64,000 nucleotides of DNA, from NCBI GenBank assembly GCA_919901855.1, contig CAKKQC010000022.1, positions 94,251-158,250 of the forward strand, given 5' to 3'. Under the pieces are notes generated by a model. It did not search any database. It was not told the DNA's origin and saw nothing but the letters and a program-made list of their open reading frames with translations. The DNA is from a bacterium (GTDB lineage Bacteria > Oederibacteriota > CAKKQC01). How positions within the stretch are numbered: position 1 is the first letter of the stretch; each line of letters starts with the position of its first letter. Shown piece by piece: positions 40,777 to 49,456 of the stretch. The translations under genes were made by a program, and so were the position numbers.

Positions 40777-42297
40777 ATGGATCGCGTGCGCTCCCTCCTG
40801 GCCGCGCTCGACCGCTCGGATTTCTCCGTTCTTGGCCGGCTCTACCTGGGGCCGGGCCGGTGGCTCGACGTCCGCCCCTCGACCTATCTCCTCATCCTCG
40901 CCATCGGCGCGGTCTGGGTCGCGGCCGTCGCCTGGGTCGCGTGGCGGATCACGCGGCGCGGGAAGCCGGGGACGGGCGGCAGCGCCGCCGCAGGCGGCGC
41001 CGCGGACCGCCAGGCCTCCCGGTCGCTCTTCGCGGGGGCGCTAGTCCTGTATCTCGGCGTGGGCGCGTACGTGACGTTCGTCTATCCGCCGACGACGGAC
41101 GAGCCGCATTATCTTCTCCTGGCCGAGAGCCTCGTGCGCGACGGCGACATCGCCCTGGCCGGGAACTACGCGAATGGGGACTACCGGCGCTTCTACCCCG
41201 TGACCGGGCTGGATCCCCATACCGTGATCGTCCCCGGCGGCGAGATGTACTCCCAGCACACGATCGGGCTGCCGCTGGCCGTGCTGCCCGGGTACGCGGT
41301 CGCGGGGCGCTGGGGCGTGCTCGCGATCCTGTGCGCCATGGGCGCATCACTCGTCGCCGCCCTCTACCGGCTCGCCCGTAACGCGGGAGTGAACGCACGC
41401 TCCGCCTGGCTTACCGCGATTCTGACGGCGGCCACCGCCCCGCTCGCCTTCGCGTCGACGCTCGTGTTCACCGACGTGCCGGCGGCGCTCCTCACCGCGG
41501 TCGCCCTCGGGGCCACGGGCTCGGCCTGGGTTCCGGCCGTCTGCGCGGCGGGGCTTCCGTGGCTCCATCCGCGCTTCGCCGTGATCGCGGCGGGGCTGCT
41601 GGCGTTGAACCTGCTGCGGACCCGGTCACGCGGCCGGACTATCGGCGCCTGGGCCCTGGCGGCGGTGGTCTCGGGGTCGGCGTTCTTCGCCGTCTACCAC
41701 GGTCCGGCGCTCGTGTCGGCGCTCAACGTCCTGACCGAGCGCTACCCCGCGAAACTCGAGGAACTGTCCGGCGCGACCGTCTCCGGCAACATCGCGCCAC
41801 GGTACGCGCTGCTCGGGCTCCTCGCCAAGGCCTTCGACCGGAGCTTCGGCGTCGTGCCGTATGCCCCGTGGTTCATCCTGTTGATCCCGGGCATCTTCCT
41901 GGCCGCCCGTCGCCGGCGGTTTCCCCACGTGGATCTGCTCGTGGCGGGCGGCGCGTACGCGGCCCTGACTTGCCTCTACCGGAACTGGGCGGGCTCGGCG
42001 TATCCGGGCCGCACGGTCGTCGCCCTGCTGCCGTTCCTCTTCCCGTATCTGGCGGCGGGCGTCGAGTGGGCGGGCGTGACGTCGGGCCGGCGGCGGGCGC
42101 TCACGCTGCTGGTCGGGGTGGCTCTCGCCACCGCGTGGCTCCTGACCGCGGTCCCCGTGCTCCGGTACACGTCGGGTCGCGACTGGATGGGCGCGAAGGC
42201 GGGAGTGGCGTGGCGCGCGATGCCGTTCACGTGGTTCCCCGCGTTCGAGTTGCAGACGGCGCCTCCCGCCCCCTGTTGCGAGGAGCCGGAGGAGTGA
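40777..42297 (+). CDS. Polytopic GT-C-like membrane glycosyltransferase
   Basis: A 506-residue membrane protein with about eleven hydrophobic segments. TFVYPPTTDEPHYLLLAESLVRDGDIALAGNYANGDY, after the second helix, holds the acidic loop (TDEPHY) expected in GT-C enzymes related to ArnT/GT39, and YSQHTIGLPLAVLPGYAVAG follows. Such enzymes use a polyprenyl-phosphate sugar, which the preceding GT2 could supply. C-terminal tail ends in CCEEPEE. Substrate unknown. It overlaps the next gene by four bases. Confidence 0.65.
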   Translation: MDRVRSLLAALDRSDFSVLGRLYLGPGRWLDVRPSTYLLILAIGAVWVAAVAWVAWRITRRGKPGTGGSAAAGGAADRQASRSLFAGALVLYLGVGAYVTFVYPPTTDEPHYLLLAESLVRDGDIALAGNYANGDYRRFYPVTGLDPHTVIVPGGEMYSQHTIGLPLAVLPGYAVAGRWGVLAILCAMGASLVAALYRLARNAGVNARSAWLTAILTAATAPLAFASTLVFTDVPAALLTAVALGATGSAWVPAVCAAGLPWLHPRFAVIAAGLLALNLLRTRSRGRTIGAWALAAVVSGSAFFAVYHGPALVSALNVLTERYPAKLEELSGATVSGNIAPRYALLGLLAKAFDRSFGVVPYAPWFILLIPGIFLAARRRRFPHVDLLVAGGAYAALTCLYRNWAGSAYPGRTVVALLPFLFPYLAAGVEWAGVTSGRRRALTLLVGVALATAWLLTAVPVLRYTSGRDWMGAKAGVAWRAMPFTWFPAFELQTAPPAPCCEEPEE

Positions 42298-43487
42298 ATC
42301 TTCTTTACCTCGCCGCCTTCGTGCCGCACCCGGTGACGGACGGCGACAAGGTGCGGGCCTTCTGGACCCTCCGGGCGCTCGCGCGCCGCCACCGCGTCCA
42401 CGCCTTCTTCCTGGACCCCGAGGGGCAGGGCCGTATTCCGGGCCCCGTAGGGGCCTTGTGTGCCGACGTGCGGGTATTCACCTTCCCTCGCTCGATGAGG
42501 GCCTCTGGAGCCCTCCTGGGGGCCCTACAGGGCCTTCCCGTGCACTCCTACGCCTTCTGGAACCGTTCGGCCCAGGCCGAACTCGACCGGGTGGTCGCCC
42601 GGTGGCGCCCCTCGGCCTGCCACGTCCACCGGATCAGGATGATGCCCTACGCCGAACGGCTGGGCCTGCCGTACGTCCTCGACGCCACGGACTCGATTGC
42701 CGCGTACTATCGTCGCTCCGCGTCCCTGCGCGGCTGGCGCCGGGCGTACGCGCGGTTCGACGCGAGACGCGTCGAGGTGGCCGAACGCCGCTGGGGGAAC
42801 GCGGCGAAGGCCGTCCTCGCGATCACGCGCGAGGAGCGCGCGAATCTGGTGCGTCTCGGGATCCGCTCGCCCGTCTGCGTCGCGCCGAACGGCATCGACC
42901 TCGTCCATTGGCGGATGTCGCGCTCTCGCCGCGTTCCCGGACTTCTCGCGTTCGTCGGCAACCTCGGCTATCCGCCGAACGTCAAGGGCCTCGAGTGGTT
43001 CGCGCTCCGGATCGCACCCATGATCGCGGCCCGGGTCCCTGGTGCGCGGCTGGTCGTGGCCGGTGGCGGCCTGACTCCCGCCCTGCGCGCCTCCGTCTCG
43101 CGGAGTCCGATGCCGATCCGGTTCGCCGGTTTCGTGCAGGATCTCCGTCCGTTCCTCGGCTCCGCCTCCGCCGTCGTGTGCCCGCTGCCGCTCGCGGCCG
43201 GACTCCAGAACAAGGCGGTCCTCGCGATGGCCTGCGGCGCGCCGGTCGTCGCGACTTCGAATGTCGCCCGCGCGATCGGGGCCCGAAGCGGGCACGAGGC
43301 CGCCGTGGCGGATTCGCCGGCGGGATTCGCCTCCGCCACGGTCGGACTCCTCGCGAGCCGCGGCCAGGGCCGCCGGCTCGCCCTCGGGGCCCGCCGGCTC
43401 ATCGAGCGACGGTTCGGCGATGATGCCGCCCGCGTGGGGATCGATCGCGCCTTCGCCCTCCTCGCCCGGGCCGTGGAGGGGCGTTGA
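42294..43487 (+). CDS. Family 4 glycosyltransferase (TIGR03087-like)
   Basis: A 397-residue GT-B enzyme. The opening LLYLAAFVPHPVTDGDKVRAFWTLRALARRHRVHAFFLDP resembles sugar transferases of exopolysaccharide clusters associated with the EpsH/PEP-CTERM system. The C-terminal domain has VCVAPNGIDL, LLAFVGNLGYPPNVKGLEWF, ARLVVAGGG, and the donor-binding KAVLAMACGAPVVATSNVARAI. GTG 42294 overlaps the preceding stop. Donor and acceptor are unknown. Confidence 0.8.
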   Translation: MNLLYLAAFVPHPVTDGDKVRAFWTLRALARRHRVHAFFLDPEGQGRIPGPVGALCADVRVFTFPRSMRASGALLGALQGLPVHSYAFWNRSAQAELDRVVARWRPSACHVHRIRMMPYAERLGLPYVLDATDSIAAYYRRSASLRGWRRAYARFDARRVEVAERRWGNAAKAVLAITREERANLVRLGIRSPVCVAPNGIDLVHWRMSRSRRVPGLLAFVGNLGYPPNVKGLEWFALRIAPMIAARVPGARLVVAGGGLTPALRASVSRSPMPIRFAGFVQDLRPFLGSASAVVCPLPLAAGLQNKAVLAMACGAPVVATSNVARAIGARSGHEAAVADSPAGFASATVGLLASRGQGRRLALGARRLIERRFGDDAARVGIDRAFALLARAVEGR

Positions 43488-44500
43488 TGGCGACGGAGAT
43501 GCGGAGCGCCGTGCTGGTCCGAACCGACCGGATCGGGGATCTTCTCCTCGCCCTTCCGGCGTTCGCCGCGTTCGCGCGGGCCTTCCCGGCCTGCAAGGTC
43601 TCGGCCGTCGTCGCGCCGCGCACCCGTGAGCTGGTCGAGGGCCAGCCGTTCATCAAGGACGTCTACTCCTGGGACCCCAACACGTCCTCGGGTCCGCTCA
43701 CGAAGTGGCTTCGCGACCGGGTATTCGACGCCGCGATCCTCTTCTACCCCCGGCCGCGGCTGGCCTGGGCGCTCGTGCGCGCGGGCATTCCGGTGCGAGT
43801 GGGATCCGGGTACCGCTGGTACTCGTGGCTGTTCAACCGGCGGGTCCGGTCCCACCGCAAGGGCAATGACCGCCACGAACTGGAGTGCAACTTCGATCTC
43901 CTTTCGCCGTTCGGCGTGAAGGCCGGTGAGCCGTCGCTGGTCCCGCCCGTCCTTTCCGACGAGGCGCACGAGGACGCGGACGCGCTCCTGGCGCGTGCGA
44001 ACCTTCCCGGCCCGTTCGCGGTCGTCCACCCGCGGGGCGGGGGATCGGCGGTGAACGCGACCGCCGGGCACTGGGGGAGAATCGCGGCGGCGATCGAGCG
44101 CGCGGGCGTCCCCGTCGTCATCACCGGCACACTGGATGACGCGGCGACCGCCGCCGAAGTCGTCCGCGCGGCCGGCATCAGCCCCCACCGGTTCGTGTCT
44201 CCGGCCCGGCTCGCGACGCTCGCCGCGATCCTCGAGGGCGCCCAGGTCGTTATCGGTCCATCCACTGGACCGATCCACCTCGCGGCCGCCATGGGGCGTC
44301 CCACGGTCGGACTTTACTCGGTGGTCAAGTCGCAGTCACCCGTCCGGTGGCGTCCGTGGGGCCGCCGTGGTGTAGTCCTCCAGCCCGAGGGCGTGACCTG
44401 CCGCGCGTGCGTGCGGGGATCGTGCCGGAGGCACCAGCCGATGGATACCATCACGCCCGAGCGCGTCCTCGAAGCGGTCCGCCAGGCCACCAACTCATGA
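43484..44500 (+). CDS. Family 9 glycosyltransferase (heptosyltransferase-type)
   Basis: A 338-residue GT9 protein: VLVRTDRIGDLLLALPAFAAFARAFP near the start, VHPRGGGSAVNATAGHWGRIAAAIERAGVPVVITG in the middle, and the donor-site IGPSTGPIHLAAAMGRPTVGLY. A cysteine cluster, CRACVRGSC, is near the end as in many heptosyltransferases. The family transfers heptose or related sugars to lipopolysaccharide cores, which argues for a diderm cell. It overlaps both neighbours by four bases. Confidence 0.88.
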   Translation: MMATEMRSAVLVRTDRIGDLLLALPAFAAFARAFPACKVSAVVAPRTRELVEGQPFIKDVYSWDPNTSSGPLTKWLRDRVFDAAILFYPRPRLAWALVRAGIPVRVGSGYRWYSWLFNRRVRSHRKGNDRHELECNFDLLSPFGVKAGEPSLVPPVLSDEAHEDADALLARANLPGPFAVVHPRGGGSAVNATAGHWGRIAAAIERAGVPVVITGTLDDAATAAEVVRAAGISPHRFVSPARLATLAAILEGAQVVIGPSTGPIHLAAAMGRPTVGLYSVVKSQSPVRWRPWGRRGVVLQPEGVTCRACVRGSCRRHQPMDTITPERVLEAVRQATNS

Positions 44501-45660
44501 CCCCCCCCTTCAGGGCCATACTTAACAAATTAACATTCTCGGCGAATGTTAATTTGTTAAGTATGGCCCTCATGGTCATCCTCTGCTCTTGCGGGCGCAA
44601 CTACGTCGTCAAGAACTCCCAGGTGGAGGAGCCGGGGGCCCGGGCGGTGGGCGACGAGTCGGCCGAGGTCGCGGCCAGTCCCGCGGCTCCGGGACCGGCG
44701 GCGGAGACGGCGCCCGCGCCCGACCCGGACCTAATGGAATACACGAGCGTCAAGGGGGATACGCTCGCGAAGGTCGCCGCCGAGCATCTGGGCTGGGACC
44801 ACCTGTGGCGCCACCTCAAGGAGTGGAACAAGCGCCCCGAAGGCGCCAGGGACCCGCTGCCCGCGGGAGCGAAGCTCGTGATCCCGCTCCGGTTCCGCGT
44901 GCTTGCGGGCACGCGCGCGTCCGCGACCGTCGCGGCGGAGCTTCAGCCGGTGCGGAAGCCGCCCGCCCCCAAGCCGAAACCCGACGTCCGTCCTCCTGCC
45001 GAGGTCCTGAAGGTGGGCGAGAAACTGACTTACGACGTCAAGTGGTACGCTCTCACGGCGGGCCAGGGCACCCTCACCCTCGGGCCGATGGAAACCGTGG
45101 GCGCCGACCGGTGCTGGCACATCATCGCGCGCGCGACGAGCAAGCTCATCTTCTTCTTCAAGGTGGACGACCGCATCGAGAGCTTCTGCACCGCCGACGA
45201 TCTCCTTCCCGCCCGGTTCGAGAAGCATCTGCACGAGGGCGGGTACCGGAAGGACCTCGTGGCGACGTTCGACCGGAAGACCCACGGTGCTACGTGGGGC
45301 CAGCTCCAGGTTCCCCTGGGCGAGGACTGCCGCGACCTCCTGGGCGCGTTCTACTACTTCCGCACTATGAACCTGCCCCAACCCGGGAACGAGGTCAACG
45401 TCTGCGTCCACACCGACAAGACCAACTTCCCGATGGGGGTCACGATCCTGCGTCGCGAGACCGTCAAGGTGCCGGCGGGGGAGTTCCACACGATCCTGAT
45501 CAAGCCGCGGCTCAAGTTCGAGGGCCTCTGGCGCCAGCGCGGCGACGTCCTGATCTGGGTGACCGACGACGCCGCCCGCATCCCCGTCCTCGTCCAGAGC
45601 AAGGTTCATCTGCTAGGATCAGTCAACGTCGTGCTGACGAAGATAGAGCGACCTCAATGA
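44497..45660 (+). CDS. Lipoprotein with LysM-like and DUF3108 domains
   Basis: A 387-residue protein. A hydrophobic stretch ends in the lipobox-like MVILCSC (cysteine near residue 31), then a proline/alanine linker. A LysM-like segment (YTSVKGDTLAKVAAEHLGWDHLWRHLKEWNK, ending GAKLVIPL) covers about residues 83-135. From residue 165 a DUF3108 domain begins with GEKLTYDVKWYALTAGQGTLTLG; this lipocalin-like domain occurs in envelope proteins. The first 25 codons lie largely inside a 59-base perfect palindrome, so the present signal sequence is partly foreign. ATG 44497 overlaps the GT9 stop. Confidence 0.75.
   Translation: MTPPFRAILNKLTFSANVNLLSMALMVILCSCGRNYVVKNSQVEEPGARAVGDESAEVAASPAAPGPAAETAPAPDPDLMEYTSVKGDTLAKVAAEHLGWDHLWRHLKEWNKRPEGARDPLPAGAKLVIPLRFRVLAGTRASATVAAELQPVRKPPAPKPKPDVRPPAEVLKVGEKLTYDVKWYALTAGQGTLTLGPMETVGADRCWHIIARATSKLIFFFKVDDRIESFCTADDLLPARFEKHLHEGGYRKDLVATFDRKTHGATWGQLQVPLGEDCRDLLGAFYYFRTMNLPQPGNEVNVCVHTDKTNFPMGVTILRRETVKVPAGEFHTILIKPRLKFEGLWRQRGDVLIWVTDDAARIPVLVQSKVHLLGSVNVVLTKIERPQ
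44512..44570. repeat. 59-base perfect palindrome with AT-rich arms
   Basis: Arms of 27 bases (44512-44538 and 44544-44570) are exact reverse complements around the five-base loop TCGGC. The outer ends are AGGGCC and GGCCCT; the inner part is AT-rich (TTAACAAATTAACATT), very unlike the surrounding GC-rich DNA. It lies in frame inside the signal region of the DUF3108 lipoprotein. It looks like an inserted palindromic element; no second copy is seen in this window. Confidence 0.8.
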
Positions 45661-46601
45661 CCGCTCGGCGCAAGCTGCCGCGCATAGACCTGGCCCGGGT
45701 CCGGACGATCCCGCTCAAGTCCCGGCCCAGCAAGGTCTCGCTCGCGCTGCTGGGGAGCGCCCCGCGCAAGGGCGCGAGCTGGAAGTCCTTCGAACGGGGG
45801 CTGCCCCGGATCCTGGCGGCAGGGGAGTTCACGGCGCTCGCGGACGCCATCGCGGCCGCCGCCCGCCGCCGTAAGACGGTCCTCTGGATGATCGGCGCGC
45901 ACGTGATCAAGACCGGTCTCTCCCCGGTCCTGCTCGAGCTCATGCGCCGCCGCGCGCTGACCGCCCTGGCCATGAACGGGGCGGGGTCGATCCACGACTT
46001 CGAGATGGCGCGGAACGGCGCGACCTCCGAGGACGTGGCCGCGGGCCTGAAGGATGGCACCTTCGGGATGGCGCGGGAGACGGGCGAGTTCTTCGCCCGC
46101 GCCCTCGGCCGCCGGCTCCTCTCCGGCTACGGCGAAGCTGTGGGCGCGGCCATCGCCGACGAGCGCCTTCCGAACCGGCGGATCAGCCTGCTCCACGAGA
46201 TGTACCAGGCGGGCCTCCCGGCCACCGTCCACGTCGCGATCGGCACCGACATCACCCACGCCCAGCCCTCGGCCCGGGGCGAGGACATCGGCCGGGCTAC
46301 TCACGAGGACTTCCGTACGCTCTGCGCGGTCGCCGCGACCCTCGAGGGAGGCGTGGTCATCAACGTCGGCTCGGCCGTCGTGCTCCCGGAGGTCTTCCTC
46401 AAGGCCCTGACCGTCGCGCGCAACCTCGGCCACCCGGTCCGGAAGTTCACGGCCGCGAACCTGGACATGATCCAGCACTACCGGCCCAACCTCAACGTCG
46501 TCCAGCGCCCAACCCAGCTCGGCGGCCGCCGCATCGTGCTTACGGGGCACCATGAGCTCATGGTCCCCATGCTCGCCCAAGCGATCATCGAGAGGCTGTA
46601 G
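45657..46601 (+). CDS. Deoxyhypusine synthase-like family protein
   Basis: A 314-residue Rossmann-type protein. LWMIGAHVIKTGLSPVLLELMRRRALTALAMNGAGSIHDFEMARNGATSEDVAAGLKDGTFGMARETGEFF closely follows the core pattern of the deoxyhypusine synthase superfamily. It lacks the C-terminal region in which true deoxyhypusine synthase carries its catalytic lysine, and bacteria generally lack the eIF5A substrate, so it should do something else, possibly an NAD-linked transfer. It sits between the DUF3108 lipoprotein (four-base overlap) and a GT2 gene, hinting at an envelope role. Confidence 0.7.
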   Translation: MTARRKLPRIDLARVRTIPLKSRPSKVSLALLGSAPRKGASWKSFERGLPRILAAGEFTALADAIAAAARRRKTVLWMIGAHVIKTGLSPVLLELMRRRALTALAMNGAGSIHDFEMARNGATSEDVAAGLKDGTFGMARETGEFFARALGRRLLSGYGEAVGAAIADERLPNRRISLLHEMYQAGLPATVHVAIGTDITHAQPSARGEDIGRATHEDFRTLCAVAATLEGGVVINVGSAVVLPEVFLKALTVARNLGHPVRKFTAANLDMIQHYRPNLNVVQRPTQLGGRRIVLTGHHELMVPMLAQAIIERL

Positions 46602-46604
46602 GCC

Positions 46605-47330
46605 ATGCCGCGACCCGCGAAGGTCGCCGTGATCCCGATCTACAACGAGGCACCCACGGTGGTTGGCGTCCTCAACGAGGTCGCGCGCCGCGTGGACCGG
46701 GTCATCGCCGTCGACGACGGATCCACGGACGATACGCCCGAGCTCCTGCGCGAGTGGAAGAAGGGCCGGCGCAACGTCTCGGTCATCCGCCTGCCCAGAA
46801 ACGTGGGGATGGCCGGGGCGCTCAAGCGCGGGTTCCAGGAGGCCGAGCGCCTGCTCAAACGCCGCGTGCTCCACCCCCAGGACATCCTCATCAATATCGA
46901 CGCCGACGGCCAGCACCGGTCGGAGTACATCCCCGACATCGTCGCGTTCATGGAGAAGGGCCGGTGGGACATCGTCCTGACCCGCCGCGACTTCTCCAAG
47001 TACCCGCTGTACAAGAAGTGGGGCAACCGCCTCCTCTCCCGCGTCGCCCGGCTCCTCAGCGGTCACCGCTACCACGACGTGGAGAGCGGGTTCCGGTTCA
47101 TGCGCGCCCGCGTGGTCTCCGGCCTCCTCGACTACTTCACCGGCTGGCGGTACTCGTGCGCCCAGGAAATCGCCCTGATCACGGCGCTGGCGGGGTTCCG
47201 CGTAGACAACACCTACGTGGTCAAGATCGCCTACTACCGCCCCGGAACCACGATCTGGGACGGGGTGATTGTCCTATTGATGAGCCTCTACACGTTCGTT
47301 CGTGTCAAACTGGGGTGGAAGGTCCGCTGA
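46605..47330 (+). CDS. Family 2 glycosyltransferase
   Basis: A 241-residue GT-A enzyme: VAVIPIYNEAPTVVGVLNEVARRVDRVIAVDDGSTDDT, RNVGMAGALKRGF, INIDADGQHRSEYIPDIV with the metal-binding DAD, and VESGFRFMRARVV. The C-terminal WDGVIVLLMSLYTFVRVKLGWKVR is a weak membrane-associating helix as in polyprenyl-phosphate glycosyltransferases. It is followed at one-base overlap (TGATG) by the radical SAM gene. Confidence 0.82.
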   Translation: MPRPAKVAVIPIYNEAPTVVGVLNEVARRVDRVIAVDDGSTDDTPELLREWKKGRRNVSVIRLPRNVGMAGALKRGFQEAERLLKRRVLHPQDILINIDADGQHRSEYIPDIVAFMEKGRWDIVLTRRDFSKYPLYKKWGNRLLSRVARLLSGHRYHDVESGFRFMRARVVSGLLDYFTGWRYSCAQEIALITALAGFRVDNTYVVKIAYYRPGTTIWDGVIVLLMSLYTFVRVKLGWKVR

Positions 47331-48781
47331 TGGCCAAACGCGCGCTCCTGATCAACCCCCCGACGGGGCTGTACATCCGGGAAGACCGGTGCCAGGCCCC
47401 GCTCAAGGGCATGGCCGCGACCACGGCCCGGCCCCCGCTCGACCTCGCGTACATGGCCGCGACGATGGAGTCCGCGGGCGTCGAGTGCCGGATCAAGGAC
47501 TACCCCGTGCAGGGCGGCGGCTGGGCCGAGTTCGGACAGGAACTCCGGGAGTTCAAGCCCGACCTCCTCTTCATCTCCGTGACCAGCTTCACGATTCAGG
47601 ACGACCTCGTCGCGTGCCGGGCGGCCAAGGACGCGCTGGGCGACGCGGTCACGACCGTGGCCAAGGGCGCGCACATCTCGGTAATGGCCCGCGAGACGCT
47701 GGAGAAGAACCCGGCGCTCGACATCGCGATCATGGGGGAGTACGAGCTGGCGGCGAAGGAGATCGCGCTCGCGACCGACCTCCGCAAGGTCTACGGCCTC
47801 TCGTTCCGCGATCGCGCTACGGGGAGCATCGTCACCACCGAGGCCCGGCGGTTCCTCGAGACCCTGGACATCCTTCCGTTCCCGGCCCGCCACCTCCTCG
47901 ACAACAAGATGTACCTGCGCCCCGACACCGGCCAGATGCAGACGACGGTCCAGACCTGCCGGGGCTGCGGCGCGAACTGCATCTTTTGCCTCTCCGGCAC
48001 CGTCTACGGCAAAAAGGTCCGGGTCCGGAGCCCCCGGAACGTCGTGGACGAGCTGGAGCAGTGCGTGCGCGTCCACAAGATCAAGGACTTCTTCTTCCGG
48101 GCCGACACCTTCACGTGGAACCGCCCATGGGTCATGGAGGTCTGCCAGGGCATCCTGGACCGCAAGCTCGACATCCGCTGGGTCTGCAACAGCCGGGTGG
48201 ACACGATCGACGCCGAGCGCCTCGCGATCATGAAGAAGGCCGGCTGCCACGGCGTCGCGTTCGGGATCGAGAGCGGGGTGCAGGAGATCCTGAACAAGAT
48301 CAAGAAGGGCACAACCCTCGAGAAGGCCCGCGAAGCCGTCGCCCTCTCGAAGGCCAGCGGAATGAAGACCCTCCTGTACTTCGTCATGGGGCTCCCGTGG
48401 GAGACCGAGGCCGACGTGCGCAAGTCCATCGACTTCGCCCTCGAGCTCGGCGGTGACTTCGTCGAGTTCCACCTCGCCATCCCGTTCCCGGGCACCGAAC
48501 TCCACGACATCGCCCAGCGCGACAAGCTGTACGCCGAGGAGTCCCTCGCGGGCTACGACTACAGCCGCACGCCGCTCAAGACCTACTACCTCTCGGGCGA
48601 ACAGCTCCTGAAGCTGCGCCGCGAGGCCTTCCGCCGCATCTACTTCCACCCGGCCTCGATCCTGCGGATCATGAAGACGATCATCCTGGGCCTTCGTTCC
48701 CCCTCCCAGCTCTGGTACACCTTGAAGTTTGGCGCCTCCAAGATGGCCAGTCTCGTCCTGTCGCGGGAGGAGAATCGGTGA
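47330..48781 (+). CDS. B12-binding-domain radical SAM protein
   Basis: A 483-residue protein. Residues about 1-165 form a cobalamin-binding-like domain (LLINPPTGLY, PPLDLAYMAATMESAG, PDLLFISVTSFTIQDDL). The radical SAM domain has the cluster cysteines Cys213, Cys217 and Cys220 in CGANCIFC, followed by GIESGVQEILNKIKKG and FVMGLPWETEADVRKSIDFAL. Proteins of this class methylate or rearrange unactivated carbons in lipids and polysaccharides. The place behind glycosyltransferases suggests a glycan or lipid-carrier substrate; the reaction is unknown. Confidence 0.82.
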   Translation: MAKRALLINPPTGLYIREDRCQAPLKGMAATTARPPLDLAYMAATMESAGVECRIKDYPVQGGGWAEFGQELREFKPDLLFISVTSFTIQDDLVACRAAKDALGDAVTTVAKGAHISVMARETLEKNPALDIAIMGEYELAAKEIALATDLRKVYGLSFRDRATGSIVTTEARRFLETLDILPFPARHLLDNKMYLRPDTGQMQTTVQTCRGCGANCIFCLSGTVYGKKVRVRSPRNVVDELEQCVRVHKIKDFFFRADTFTWNRPWVMEVCQGILDRKLDIRWVCNSRVDTIDAERLAIMKKAGCHGVAFGIESGVQEILNKIKKGTTLEKAREAVALSKASGMKTLLYFVMGLPWETEADVRKSIDFALELGGDFVEFHLAIPFPGTELHDIAQRDKLYAEESLAGYDYSRTPLKTYYLSGEQLLKLRREAFRRIYFHPASILRIMKTIILGLRSPSQLWYTLKFGASKMASLVLSREENR

Positions 48782-48785
48782 ATGC

Positions 48786-49259
48786 GTGCGGCCCAGTATT
48801 GTGAAGGTGGGACCGCGGTCTCGGTACGAGTTTGAGGATCTTCAGCGGATCGTCTCGAGCCACACCAATGCCGTGCTTGCGTGGATCGGGTTCTTTCTCA
48901 CAGTAAACATAGCGGGGCTTGCAGGTTGGTCCGTTCTCTTGAAGACACCCTTCTCTCCGGTTCAGGCGTGTTTCTGGGAGTTCTATCACGGAGTGCTTCT
49001 TGTCATTGTGAACTTCGCGCTCTTGGTCATGCACTATCGTGAACGGACCACTCGTGATCAGGCGATGCTTCGGATGAGGAGGTATGTCAGGAGCGCGGAG
49101 GATCGTACTGGATGGAGAGGGAAGACGTGGCTGGTATGGAATCTTCTCAATGGGATCGCAATTCTATTCTGGGGTTTCGTAGTCTACTCGATGCTCACCG
49201 GGGACAATACCCCGTGCAAGGGCAATTTCCGCATGCTTCTCAGTTTTGGCCTGATGTAG
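48786..49259 (+). CDS. Small membrane protein, unknown function
   Basis: A 157-residue protein with three hydrophobic segments (around residues 26-46, 63-81 and 115-137) separated by basic loops (HYRERTTRDQAMLRMRRYVRSAEDR). No family recognised. Base composition is clearly less GC-rich than the glycan genes before it, so the acquired region appears to begin here. GTG 48786 is chosen just after the radical SAM stop; GTG 48801 is also possible. Confidence 0.5.
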   Translation: MRPSIVKVGPRSRYEFEDLQRIVSSHTNAVLAWIGFFLTVNIAGLAGWSVLLKTPFSPVQACFWEFYHGVLLVIVNFALLVMHYRERTTRDQAMLRMRRYVRSAEDRTGWRGKTWLVWNLLNGIAILFWGFVVYSMLTGDNTPCKGNFRMLLSFGLM

Positions 49260-49456
49260 GCGAGGTGTTGCGGGGCGGGCCTCGGGGCTAACTACTACTC
49301 ACTGGCAAAGAGCACCTCGATGCAGGGAAGAGGGACGCCCTTCAGGGCGCGCATGATTGAACGGCTGTCCCGGACTCTCCCCTTTCCGGCTCGAATACGA
49401 ATGTCCGATTGATTTATCCGTATCTCACACATCAGGTGGCAGTTGCGTGGTGGCGA

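Noticed and set aside
49336..49349. Short hairpin CGCCC-TTCA-GGGCG between the membrane protein and PIN-like genes
   Set aside because: Only five base pairs and no T-run; not enough to call a terminator or a repeat family.
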